A DNA stretch of 64,000 bases from Vicinamibacterales bacterium (GTDB lineage: Bacteria > Acidobacteriota > Vicinamibacteria > Vicinamibacterales > 2-12-FULL-66-21). Below are positions 46,792-54,742 of this stretch, piece after piece. A program made the position numbers and the translations under genes. Position 1 is the stretch's first letter; each line of letters begins with the position of its first letter. Location: assembly GCA_036496585.1 (NCBI GenBank), contig DASXLB010000036.1, positions 1 to 64,000 on the forward strand, read 5' to 3'. The notes below the pieces were generated by a model, which saw only the letters and a program-made list of their open reading frames with translations, was not told where the DNA came from and did not search any database.

Positions 46792-47447
46792 AGGTCGATC
46801 TGATCGCTGCGCTTCGGGAACTTCTGCGCGCGCGTGCCGAGGTAGGCGCTGTCGGGCTCGGTGTCCTTCATGATCACCGCGCCGGCGCCGATCAGCGTCC
46901 GATCGGCGATGCGGATGGAATTGCGGAGCGTCGCGTTGACGCCGATGAAGCAGGCCTCGCCGATCGTGACGTGCCCGGAAATCACGACATGGGAGCTGAT
47001 GAAGCAGTGATCTCCGATCGTGGAGTCGTGGCCGATGTGGTTGCCGCTCCAGAGCGTCACGTTGTCGCCGATCCGCACGAACGGCTGCACGGTGTTGTCT
47101 TCGAGGATGAAGCAGTTGGCGCCGGGCGGATCCTTCGCGAGGTAGCTGCAGCGGGAGCTGACGTAGGTGGCGCACGCGTAGCCGAGCCGGCGGACCATCT
47201 CGAACTTCGCCCGCCGCAGGGCGTTCATGCCGGCGTAGCTGAGCGCGACGAACGCGTCGACGCGGCCGGGGGGAAAGAGCCTGGGCAGATCGTCCACCGC
47301 GACGAGGGGCAGGTCGAGAAACGAGTCGGCGCTGCGGAATTCGGCGTCGACGGCAAAGGCGGCGACCTTGCGATCGGAGTCGTGCGTGAAATAGAAATGC
47401 GCCAGCCTGGCGATGTCGCCGGCGCCGAAGATCACCACGTCTGACAT
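46788..47447 (-). CDS. PglD/NeuD-like sugar O/N-acetyltransferase
   Basis: A 219-residue enzyme: an N-terminal Rossmann-like domain (VVIFGAGDIARLAHFYF) followed by a left-handed beta-helix (~105-205: GDNVTLWSGNHIGHDSTIGD, FIGVNATLRNSIRIAD, GAGAVI). This is the PglD/NeuD layout that acetylates UDP- or dTDP-4-amino sugars using acetyl-CoA. Next to wecE, dTDP-4-amino-4,6-dideoxyhexose is the likely substrate. The conserved catalytic histidine of the family may be in NHIGHDS. Confidence 0.84.
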   Translation of the reverse strand: MSDVVIFGAGDIARLAHFYFTHDSDRKVAAFAVDAEFRSADSFLDLPLVAVDDLPRLFPPGRVDAFVALSYAGMNALRRAKFEMVRRLGYACATYVSSRCSYLAKDPPGANCFILEDNTVQPFVRIGDNVTLWSGNHIGHDSTIGDHCFISSHVVISGHVTIGEACFIGVNATLRNSIRIADRTLIGAGAVIMKDTEPDSAYLGTRAQKFPKRSDQIDL

Positions 47448-47451
47448 GCGG

Positions 47452-48090
47452 CTACTTCCTCACCAGCACCGTGAACTCGAACAGCGGGTAGTCATGGAGC
47501 AGCGCGACGCGGCCGAACGCGCGCCGGCAGTGATCGAACATCTGCCGCGGGTCCTCATAGTAGAGATCCGGGCGCCGCCGCTCGGGATCCGAATAGCTGG
47601 TCAGCATGTTGAACGCAAAGCCGCGCGTGCTCAGCCCATGCAAGTCGACCAGGGTGTCGAGCACGTACTCGCGCCAGTCGCCTGCGGCGTGCTGCAGCTT
47701 CACGTTGAAGATGCCGCTGGCGAGCGTGTAGTCGGCGGGCGCGACATCCGGTCGCGCGGTGAATCGCGCGTTCGCCGTGCCTCCATGCCGCGTCTGCGCC
47801 GCCGCGATCATCGCCGGACACACGTCGAACCCGGTGTAGGTGAAGGCGGCTGGCCGTTCCAGCAGGAAGTCGAGGAGCGCGCCATAGCCGCAACCGTAGT
47901 CGTTGATCGAGAACGCGTCCGCCCCCTCGACGAGGCGCAGGAGCTGGGCGAAGCGCAGGCGCTGCGATTCCGTCGAGTTCCAGTCGACGCCACGGGCCGT
48001 CGGTCCGAACTCGTCAAGCCTGCCCTGGTAGTAGGTCGACACGGACCGGAGCACCGGCGCGTGCCTGCCCGCATCACTCGCGGCGCTCAT
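47452..48090 (-). CDS. SAM-dependent methyltransferase
   Basis: A 212-residue class I methyltransferase with SINDYGCGYGALLDFLLERP as motif I, YTGFDVCPAMIAAAQ and LASGIFNVKLQ. The N-terminus (YYQGRLDEFGPTARGVDWNS) is typical of a small family found with WbqC and wecE-like genes. It overlaps the GT2 gene upstream by 17 bases. Confidence 0.84.
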   Translation of the reverse strand: MSAASDAGRHAPVLRSVSTYYQGRLDEFGPTARGVDWNSTESQRLRFAQLLRLVEGADAFSINDYGCGYGALLDFLLERPAAFTYTGFDVCPAMIAAAQTRHGGTANARFTARPDVAPADYTLASGIFNVKLQHAAGDWREYVLDTLVDLHGLSTRGFAFNMLTSYSDPERRRPDLYYEDPRQMFDHCRRAFGRVALLHDYPLFEFTVLVRK

Positions 48091-48997
48091 AGACGTCGCG
48101 GACTATCGTATACGGCCGCTGTTTCGTCTCGATGAAGATCTTCGACAGGTAGATGCCGAGGATGCCGAGGCAGAAGAGCGTCAATCCGCCGAGCAGCCAG
48201 ACCGAGACGATGAGCGACGGCCAGCCCGCGAGCAGCACGCCGAAGAAGAGGCGCCTGACCAGCAGATAGGCGGCCGCGGCGATCGCGAGCAGGCTGATCC
48301 CCAGCCCCAGGTAGAACACCATGACGAGCGGGGCGTCGCTGAACGAGGTCACCGAGTTGACCAGGATCGCGACCTTGCGCCGCAGGCTGTAGGTCGTCGA
48401 ATTACGGGCGTGCTTGGCGACCGTCACCGCGAGCTGCTCGAACCCGGTGATCGCCCACAGACCCGCGATGATCGTTTCGCGCTCCTGGTGCCGGAGCAGC
48501 GCCTCCACGTAGCGCCGCGTCATCAGACGGACGGTCAGGACGTTGGCCGGCAGCTCGTGGGGCGACAGGGCGTTGAAGGACGCAAAAAACAGCCAGCCGC
48601 TGAGGCGCTCGACCATGTCGCCGCGCCGCTGCGCCTGGACGCCGTAGACGACGTCCGCTCCGCTCGCCTGCATCCGCTGATCGAACTCGGCGAGGAGTTC
48701 GGGATCCTCCTCCAGATCGCAGTCGATGAGAAACACTCGGCTGCCGCCGGCATACGACAGCCCCGTCATCATCGCCTTGTGATGGCCGAAATTGCGCGCG
48801 AGGTCGACCACCCGGACGCGCGGATCGGATTCGACGAGTTGCCGGGCCACGCCGAGGGATTCGTCGGGAGAGCCGTCGTTGACCAGGACGATCTCGTAGT
48901 GCGGCGTGATCGCCGCAGCGGCGTGGCTGACGCGAGCGTAGAACTCCCGCAGATGCGGGGCCGATCGATACAGCGTGCTGACGATCGTCAGATCCAC
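48074..48997 (-). CDS. Family 2 glycosyltransferase with two C-terminal membrane helices
   Basis: A 307-residue GT2 enzyme: TIVSTLYRSAPHLREF, VLVNDGSPDES, FLIDCDLEEDPELL (DxD) and two hydrophobic helices (~225-295). It resembles polyprenyl-phosphate glycosyltransferases (DPM1/GtrB). The start is GTG 48997, directly after the wbqC stop. Substrate unknown, but the operon points to an amino-dideoxy sugar. Confidence 0.86.
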   Translation of the reverse strand: MDLTIVSTLYRSAPHLREFYARVSHAAAAITPHYEIVLVNDGSPDESLGVARQLVESDPRVRVVDLARNFGHHKAMMTGLSYAGGSRVFLIDCDLEEDPELLAEFDQRMQASGADVVYGVQAQRRGDMVERLSGWLFFASFNALSPHELPANVLTVRLMTRRYVEALLRHQERETIIAGLWAITGFEQLAVTVAKHARNSTTYSLRRKVAILVNSVTSFSDAPLVMVFYLGLGISLLAIAAAAYLLVRRLFFGVLLAGWPSLIVSVWLLGGLTLFCLGILGIYLSKIFIETKQRPYTIVRDVYERRE

Positions 48998-48998
48998 G

Positions 48999-49694
48999 TC
49001 AGAACGCCTTCAGATAGGCGGCCGCATCGGGGCCGACATTGAGCAGGAGATCGACCACGCTCACCTGCGATTCGTAGGGAGGATAGAGCTGTAAATATTC
49101 CGCATAGCCGGAATAATTTACATAGTCGATCCGCACACCCGCACGGTGAAACAGATCCTCGTCGAGATAGCTGGCGGCGGAGGGCCCGCTCAAATACGTG
49201 TCGGCGCCAAGTTGCTGGCAGATGCTTAGGAGCCGCTCACTCCGGCCGGGAGCCATCTCGTACTCCCAGGACCAGGATAGCGGAGTCCGAATGCCAAGCA
49301 TGCCGCACAGCCCTTCGATGAAGTGCCGGTTGATCTGACTCAGGCGATGATCCGCGCAGGTCGCGAACAAATCTTCGATCGCCGGGCCGATCGACTCGAA
49401 GTGCTTCGCTTTTGAGTAGTTCCGGCGAATCACCCCCCAGTGCGCCGACGGCCAGTCGGCTCGCTCCACTTCCATGGCGCGGATCGGCGCCGTATAAAGC
49501 CCCTTCGACTTCACTGGGATAGTGAGCCAGGCGAGCCCCTCGGCCGTCTTGATTCTGTTTCTATTCCGCCAATCCCGGCGCGTGTACTGGGCGTCGTCAA
49601 ACAGCACGAAATGGTCGGCCGATCTGATGAGGTCGAAATACCCCTTCCAAGGGATATAGCTCGACTGGATGATGGCGACCCGTTTTCCCGGCAT
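48999..49694 (-). CDS. wbqC: WbqC family protein
   Basis: A 231-residue WbqC-like protein: AIIQSSYIPWKGYFDLIRSA, FVLFDDAQYTRRDWRNRNRI and YLSGPSAASYLDEDLF are diagnostic. The family occurs in O-antigen clusters, often near aminosugar transaminases; the reaction is not known to me. G+C is lower than the neighbours (the 60 bases from 49,081 hold 27 G+C), suggesting recent acquisition. It is the first gene of its operon, with a candidate -10 (TAACAT) at 49,715-49,710. Confidence 0.9.
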   Translation of the reverse strand: MPGKRVAIIQSSYIPWKGYFDLIRSADHFVLFDDAQYTRRDWRNRNRIKTAEGLAWLTIPVKSKGLYTAPIRAMEVERADWPSAHWGVIRRNYSKAKHFESIGPAIEDLFATCADHRLSQINRHFIEGLCGMLGIRTPLSWSWEYEMAPGRSERLLSICQQLGADTYLSGPSAASYLDEDLFHRAGVRIDYVNYSGYAEYLQLYPPYESQVSVVDLLLNVGPDAAAYLKAF

Positions 49695-49731
49695 TGGAAT
49701 CGGCGCGCCATGTTAACAGAGGGCCTCCCGG

Positions 49732-49747
49732 TGTGATCCGAATCACA
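49732..49747. promoter_or_regulatory. CRP/FNR-family operator palindrome
   Basis: TGTGAT-CCGA-ATCACA is a perfect 16-base palindrome containing the CRP consensus TGTGA-N6-TCACA. It lies in the 199-base gap between divergent wbqC and the FN3 repeat-protein gene. Its centre is about 37-42 bases upstream of the likely wbqC start, the position of a class II activator site. Binding by a CRP-like protein is inferred from the motif. Confidence 0.6.
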
Positions 49748-49789
49748 TATCTGTGCAGATCTGCCCGGAAGCTGGGCGGTAGCGAGGTC

Positions 49790-49817
49790 GGCTTCCTTAC
49801 GATAAGCCCTTTTTTTT
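49790..49817 (+). terminator. Terminator-like hairpin in the leader of the FN3 repeat-protein gene
   Basis: GGCTT (49,790-49,794) pairs with AAGCC (49,804-49,808) around a 9-base loop, followed by C and eight T. No plus-strand gene ends here, so it lies in the 5' leader and could be an attenuator. Confidence 0.5.
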
Positions 49818-49936
49818 CAGCAGTTATCAAGACAGGCCTGTCCTGGTATCCCGCTTGCTGTCCAGGTCGCGCACGGTTGCAGGGGGGCTTGAGATGAGTC
49901 GAGTGTACAAGGGCATCTATCTGCTGATAACTGCTG
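49818..49936 (+). promoter_or_regulatory. Long-range inverted repeat enclosing the ribosome-binding site
   Basis: CAGCAGTTATCA (49,818-49,829), directly after the T-run of the leader terminator, is the exact reverse complement of TGATAACTGCTG (49,925-49,936) in codons 11-15 of the gene. Two more G-U pairs extend it. The 95-base loop contains AGGGGGG and ATG 49894. The pairing could regulate translation or compete with the terminator; function is inferred. Confidence 0.45.
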
Positions 49937-51702
49937 GGCTTCTTCTCGCTTCAGCAGCGACGGCTCAGGCCCAAAGCGCCACCCTTGCCTGGGACAAAAA
50001 TACAGAGTCCGATGTCACCGGCTACATGGTTTCCTACGGTACCAAGACCGGAACCTACGCCCGGTCCATCGACGTCGGGAACGTCACGCAGTTCACGGTC
50101 ACGGGCCTCGACATCTCGCTCGACTACTACTTTGCCGTGCAGGCCTACAACACGGCCGGCCTCAAGAGCGGCTTCTCCAACGAAGTCCAGCTGCCTGCCC
50201 CGGTTCCGCCCGGCACGACCACCATTTCCTCCTTCACCGCCAACAAGGGCTATCCGCTGCTGATCGGCTCGCCGGTCACGTGGACAGCGTCGGCCGTCAG
50301 CACGCGCGGGCCGGTCGAATACGAATTCCTGTTGTATAGCGCCTCCACGGGTTGGACCGTGGCTCAGGGCTACAGCAGCTGGCCCAGCTTCAAGTGGACG
50401 CCGAGCCTCGGCGATCTCGGTTCCCACTACGTGCAGGTGTGGGCGCGCAGCGTCGGCTCGACGGCCACCTATGAAGCCTGGGTCGGCTCGAACGCGTTCG
50501 ACGTGAGCGCCACCCAGGTGCAGATCACCTCGGACGCCGACTTCCCGTCGCCGACCAACAACCCGGTCAAGTGGACCGCCACGGTCGCCGGCACGTCGGG
50601 CGCCACGCTCGAATACAAGTTCCTGGTCCTGAACCAGGGATCGGGCGTGTGGTCGGTGGTACGCGATTACGCGCAGACCAACACCGCGACGTGGACGCCG
50701 ACGGCGACCGGCAACTACGCACTGCAGGTGTGGGCTCGCCGCGTCGGCAGCACGGCCCAGTACGAAGTCTGGGGCTCGACCAGCACGCTGTCGATTGCCA
50801 CCACGACTGCTCTTCAGATCACCAGCTTTACGTCAAACGGCTCGTTCCCCTCGCCGACCGGCACGCCCATCACCTGGACCGTTCGGGCGAAAGGCGGCAA
50901 GACGGGTGCGCGGCAGTATCAGTTCGTCCGCTACTCCGCCGTGTCGGGCTGGTCGATCGTGCAGCCGTGGTCGACGGCGATGACCTACAGCTGGACGCCC
51001 GCGTGGGGCAGCGAAGGCAACTACGGCATGCAGGTGTGGGCCCGCAGCAACGGTTCGACCGCGACGTATGACGCCTGGGCCGGACTGCCGCTCTACGACA
51101 TCGTCAGGGCTCCGCTTCAGCTCACGGTCGGGGCGCTGTCGCCGCTGCCGCCTGGCACGCCGGTGACGGTCACGGCACTCGTCGGCGATACGACGGCCAG
51201 CTTCGAGTACGCGTTCTATCTCTACAACCAGACGACCGGGACCTGGAGTGCCGCGCGCGCCTACAGCACCACCAACACGTTCGTGTGGACGCCGAGCGCC
51301 GCCGGGTCGTACTTGTTCCAGGTCTGGGCCCGGAAGGTCGGATCGACGGCCCAGTACGATCTGTGGCAGGGCACCGACTACATCAACGTGGCGAGCGGGC
51401 CGGCGCAGGTCGTCTCGCTGAGCGCCAACACGGCGCTGCCCGCGTCGGTCGGCACCGCGATCACCTGGACGGCCATGGCGAACGGCGGCACGGCGTCGCC
51501 CCTCCAGTACAAGTTTGTGCTCTATACCGAGAACGTCGGCTGGACGCTGCTGCGGGACTGGGCCACGGGAAACACCGTCACCTGGACGCCGGCCGCCGGC
51601 GACATCGGCAATCACGTGGTGCAGGTGTGGGTGCGCAGCGCCGGATCCACGCTGACCTACGAAGGCTGGATGGGCACCGCGCTCTTCGGCATCCAGCCGT
51701 AA
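49894..51702 (+). CDS. Secreted FN3 protein with five QVWVR-type beta repeats
   Basis: A 602-residue exported protein. The signal peptide ends near TAQAQS. Residues ~27-105 form a fibronectin type III domain (LAWDKNTESDVTGYMVSYG, DYYFAVQAYNTAG). Five tandem ~97-residue repeats follow (50,219-51,702), for example GNYALQVWARRVGSTAQYEVW and HVVQVWVRSAGSTLTYEGW. AGGGGGG precedes ATG 49894; an in-frame ATG 39 bases earlier is rejected because it would precede the signal. No C-terminal anchor is visible. It shares the repeat with the genes at 35,024 and 37,639. Confidence 0.85.
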   Translation: MSRVYKGIYLLITAGLLLASAATAQAQSATLAWDKNTESDVTGYMVSYGTKTGTYARSIDVGNVTQFTVTGLDISLDYYFAVQAYNTAGLKSGFSNEVQLPAPVPPGTTTISSFTANKGYPLLIGSPVTWTASAVSTRGPVEYEFLLYSASTGWTVAQGYSSWPSFKWTPSLGDLGSHYVQVWARSVGSTATYEAWVGSNAFDVSATQVQITSDADFPSPTNNPVKWTATVAGTSGATLEYKFLVLNQGSGVWSVVRDYAQTNTATWTPTATGNYALQVWARRVGSTAQYEVWGSTSTLSIATTTALQITSFTSNGSFPSPTGTPITWTVRAKGGKTGARQYQFVRYSAVSGWSIVQPWSTAMTYSWTPAWGSEGNYGMQVWARSNGSTATYDAWAGLPLYDIVRAPLQLTVGALSPLPPGTPVTVTALVGDTTASFEYAFYLYNQTTGTWSAARAYSTTNTFVWTPSAAGSYLFQVWARKVGSTAQYDLWQGTDYINVASGPAQVVSLSANTALPASVGTAITWTAMANGGTASPLQYKFVLYTENVGWTLLRDWATGNTVTWTPAAGDIGNHVVQVWVRSAGSTLTYEGWMGTALFGIQP

Positions 51703-51710
51703 CGCCGGCG

Positions 51711-53528
51711 TCAGTCGATCGCGGCCGGCGTGCTCCGGACGATCGGCTCGAGCCGGAAGCGCAGCTGCATGAGGGCGGTGCCGCTCTCGAAGCAGATGCG
51801 CTCGACGGCGGCGCGACGCGCGGGATCGATCTTGTCGGTGCTGATGATGACGGCGTAAGGACGATACTCGGCAACCGCGTCGGGCAGCGTCTCGGCGCCA
51901 CCGACCACCAGCAGCCGCATCATGCGACGGCGATGCTTGGCCGGGTCGTCGTCGAGGAACGCGACCGGCTCGTAGCCGCGATGCGGATTGTCACGCAGCT
52001 CCCGGACGAGCAGCGCACCGCCGTCACCGGCCCCGTAGACGATCACCGGCTGCCCCGTCCGGCGGTGGCGCCCGGCCGCGTCGCCGACGATGCGGAACGA
52101 CAGGCGCGATCCCACCACCAGCAGCGCCAGCAGCATCGCGTCGATGGCGAACACGCCGCGTGAGAAGCCCTCGAACCGGTAGACGTACACCACCACCATG
52201 ATGCTGCTGAGCACGGCGAGCGCAATCGCTTTGACGTAGGTCGTCGCATCGCCCAGGCCCATGTAGCGCCACGTGCCGCGGTAGACTCCGGTGGCGAAGA
52301 AGCACGTCAGCTGACAGGCGATGACGACCGGCAGCGACTTCTCGAAGAGGCCCGCATACAGCGGGAACTCGCGATCGAAGCGGATGACGTAGGCCGCGTA
52401 GTAGGAGAACGCGACGAGCACGAGATCCAGCAGGACTTCGAAGATGCGGCGCTTGTAAGCGACGTCGAGCAGCAGCGGCGTGTAGGGCCGGCGCAGCAGC
52501 AGCGAGAAATCGTCGCCGTCATAGACGCGGACGCGCGCGAGCTGAATGCCGAGGAGCACCAGCGTAATCAGCAGAAGCGGTCCGACCAGCACGGCGTCAG
52601 AAGTGGACGAATGCTGCGCCAGCACGGCCGCCAGGCCGCCGGCGGCCGCGAGCGCCCACAGAATCAGCACCGCGTCCGACTCCGAGAAGCCCATCGCCAC
52701 CAGCCGGTGCGAGGTGTGGTCGCGGCCGCCTTGTGCGGCCGAGCGCGTCGAGAGCAGCCTCGAGAGGGTCACGAAGGTCGTGTCGAAGATCGGAATCATC
52801 AGGATCAGCGCCGGAACGGCCACCGACGACACGAGGCGGGTGCCGGCGCTGGCCCCGCCGACCGACGACAGCGTGGCGAGACTGATGCCGAGGAACAGGC
52901 TGCCGCCGTCCCCCATGAAAATCGACGCCGGCTTGAAGTTGTAGACGAGAAACCCGAGGCAGCCGCCCGCCAGCGCCGCCGCGTAGATCGCGACGACCGA
53001 CTGCGCGCCGATCAGATCGATCGTGAACCCGCACGCCGCGATCGCCGCGATCCCGGCGCAGAGCCCGTCCATGTTGTCGAGAAGATTCAGCGCATTCGTG
53101 ACGGCGATGATCCAGAGAATGGCGAAGAGGTTGCCGATGAGACCGGTGCCCGACCATTCGGGCGCTCCCCCGAGCATCACCGCCAGGCAAGCGGCGGCGG
53201 TCTGGGCCGTGAGTTTCGTGCTCGGCTTCAGATGCAGGAAGTCGTCAATCAGACCGACCGCGAACATCGCCGCGCCCGCGACGACCACCGGCAGCATGCC
53301 GGGCGACCACCGTCCCGCCGTCGCGAAGCCGACGAGCGTGCCGAGAAAGATTCCGGTACCGCCGAGCATCGGCACGGTACGCGTGTTCCAGCGATCCGAT
53401 TTCGGGTGCGCCACCGCGCCAACCCGATGCGCGACGATCCGCACGAGCGGCGTCAGCGCGAGGACCACCAGGAACCCCACCGCGCCCGCGACGACCACCG
53501 AGGCGGTGAACGAGTGGAGGTTCACCAT
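51711..53528 (-). CDS. Fusion of WecA-like phosphoglycosyl transferase and CapD N-terminal half
   Basis: A 605-residue membrane protein. Residues ~1-330 match the WecA/MraY family that moves a sugar phosphate from UDP-HexNAc to undecaprenyl phosphate: AHPKSDRWNTRTVPMLGG, FAVGLIDDFLHLKPSTKL, ALNLLDNMDGLCAG and NFKPASIFMGDGGSLFLG. Residues ~345-600 match the four-helix membrane part and nucleotide-binding fold of CapD/WbpM-type proteins (PVIVYGAGDGGALLVRELRD), but the C-terminal dehydratase domain is missing. The fusion is unusual. It is probably the initiating enzyme of the operon. Confidence 0.87.
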   Translation of the reverse strand: MVNLHSFTASVVVAGAVGFLVVLALTPLVRIVAHRVGAVAHPKSDRWNTRTVPMLGGTGIFLGTLVGFATAGRWSPGMLPVVVAGAAMFAVGLIDDFLHLKPSTKLTAQTAAACLAVMLGGAPEWSGTGLIGNLFAILWIIAVTNALNLLDNMDGLCAGIAAIAACGFTIDLIGAQSVVAIYAAALAGGCLGFLVYNFKPASIFMGDGGSLFLGISLATLSSVGGASAGTRLVSSVAVPALILMIPIFDTTFVTLSRLLSTRSAAQGGRDHTSHRLVAMGFSESDAVLILWALAAAGGLAAVLAQHSSTSDAVLVGPLLLITLVLLGIQLARVRVYDGDDFSLLLRRPYTPLLLDVAYKRRIFEVLLDLVLVAFSYYAAYVIRFDREFPLYAGLFEKSLPVVIACQLTCFFATGVYRGTWRYMGLGDATTYVKAIALAVLSSIMVVVYVYRFEGFSRGVFAIDAMLLALLVVGSRLSFRIVGDAAGRHRRTGQPVIVYGAGDGGALLVRELRDNPHRGYEPVAFLDDDPAKHRRRMMRLLVVGGAETLPDAVAEYRPYAVIISTDKIDPARRAAVERICFESGTALMQLRFRLEPIVRSTPAAID

Positions 53529-54742
53529 GATCGCGGCGAGTCTCTCGGGCCGCGGCGCGAGGACAGCGCATCGTCGTAGGCGCGCGAGACGTCAGCGGCC
53601 AGCCGGTCGGCGCCGAAACGCTGGACGATGGCGCGTCGAGACGCGGCAGAGGCTTCGGACCTCGAGGACGCGATCCGCACGATCGCCTCAGCAAAGGCCG
53701 CCGGGTCCGAAGAGTCGATCAGATCGACGCCGCCGCCCTCGCCCACGACGTCTGGCACTCCGCCTACGGCCGCGGCGACAGCCGGCACACCGGCGGCAAG
53801 CGCCTCGATCAGCGCGACCGGGGTTCCCTCGTTCGCCGAGGTCAACGCAAAGACGTCCATCGCGCCATACAGGCCGCGGAGGTCCGACCGCCAGCCGAGA
53901 AACTTGACATTGCCTTCCATACCCCGCTCTCGCACCAGTGCCTCGAGGCCGGCGCGCTCGTCGCCGTCGCCGGCGATCACCAGCGTCAACGCTGGAAGGC
54001 GCCGGCGCGCGAGCGCGCACGCCTCGATCAGGAGTCCGACGCGCTTGATCGGCACGAGCCGTCCGACGTAACCGACCACGACCTCTGCAGGCGAGACGCC
54101 GATCGCCTGCCGCGCCGCCTGGCGATCCACGGGGTCGAGCAGCGGCGCCAGATCCAGCCCGAGGGGAATAACCCGCACGCGAGCCGCCGGCGCGATGTGG
54201 AATCGATCGACGACGTCGCGCCGCTGTCTGTCGGAGATGACCACGACGGTGTCCGTGACCGTGCCAAGGATGCGCTCGACGACTCGCACCGCCGCGCTGC
54301 CCGCCGTGCCGAAGTATCCCTCGAACACGTGGCCGTGAAACGTGTGCACCAGCGCACAGCGTTTGCGGCGGCGGCGGGTCAGATTGTAGACGATACCCGC
54401 ACAGCGTCCGAGCGCGCCGGCCTTGGCCGTATGAGTATGGACCACGTCCGGAGCCCAGCGGCGGAACGCCTGAAGCACCTGCCAGAACGCGGCAAGGTCA
54501 TCGGAGACGTGAATGCGCCGGCCGAGCGACGGCACGTAGGTGAACGGCAGCTGCTGCGCCTCGACAAGACTCTGTAGCGATCCTTCCGCCGGGCCGGACG
54601 AGCCGAAGATGAGCCGGGTGTCCCAACCGTGCGCCGCCAGCCCCTGGTCGAGCAGGACCACATGGCGCGCCGGACCTCCGATGTTGAGACGCGCGATGAC
54701 GCGAAGCACGCGCAGCCGCCGCTCCTGGAGCGGCTCCGTCAC
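53522..54742 (-). CDS. Glycosyltransferase (GT4 family)
   Basis: A 406-residue GT-B enzyme. VIARLNIGGPARHVVLLDQG (~14-33), HTHTAKAGALGR and the C-terminal VGYVGRLVPIKRVGLLIEAC plus FALTSANEGTPVALIEALAA are GT4 signatures. GTG 54742 overlaps the stop of the upstream methyltransferase (GTGA), and the 3' end overlaps the start of the WecA-CapD fusion gene by seven bases. Donor unknown. Confidence 0.9.
   Translation of the reverse strand: MTEPLQERRLRVLRVIARLNIGGPARHVVLLDQGLAAHGWDTRLIFGSSGPAEGSLQSLVEAQQLPFTYVPSLGRRIHVSDDLAAFWQVLQAFRRWAPDVVHTHTAKAGALGRCAGIVYNLTRRRRKRCALVHTFHGHVFEGYFGTAGSAAVRVVERILGTVTDTVVVISDRQRRDVVDRFHIAPAARVRVIPLGLDLAPLLDPVDRQAARQAIGVSPAEVVVGYVGRLVPIKRVGLLIEACALARRRLPALTLVIAGDGDERAGLEALVRERGMEGNVKFLGWRSDLRGLYGAMDVFALTSANEGTPVALIEALAAGVPAVAAAVGGVPDVVGEGGGVDLIDSSDPAAFAEAIVRIASSRSEASAASRRAIVQRFGADRLAADVSRAYDDALSSRRGPRDSPRSW

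Noticed and set aside
49750..49890. Possible cyclic-di-GMP or other known riboswitch in the FN3 repeat-gene leader
   Set aside because: The characteristic aptamer motifs are not seen; only simple hairpins and the long-range pair remain.
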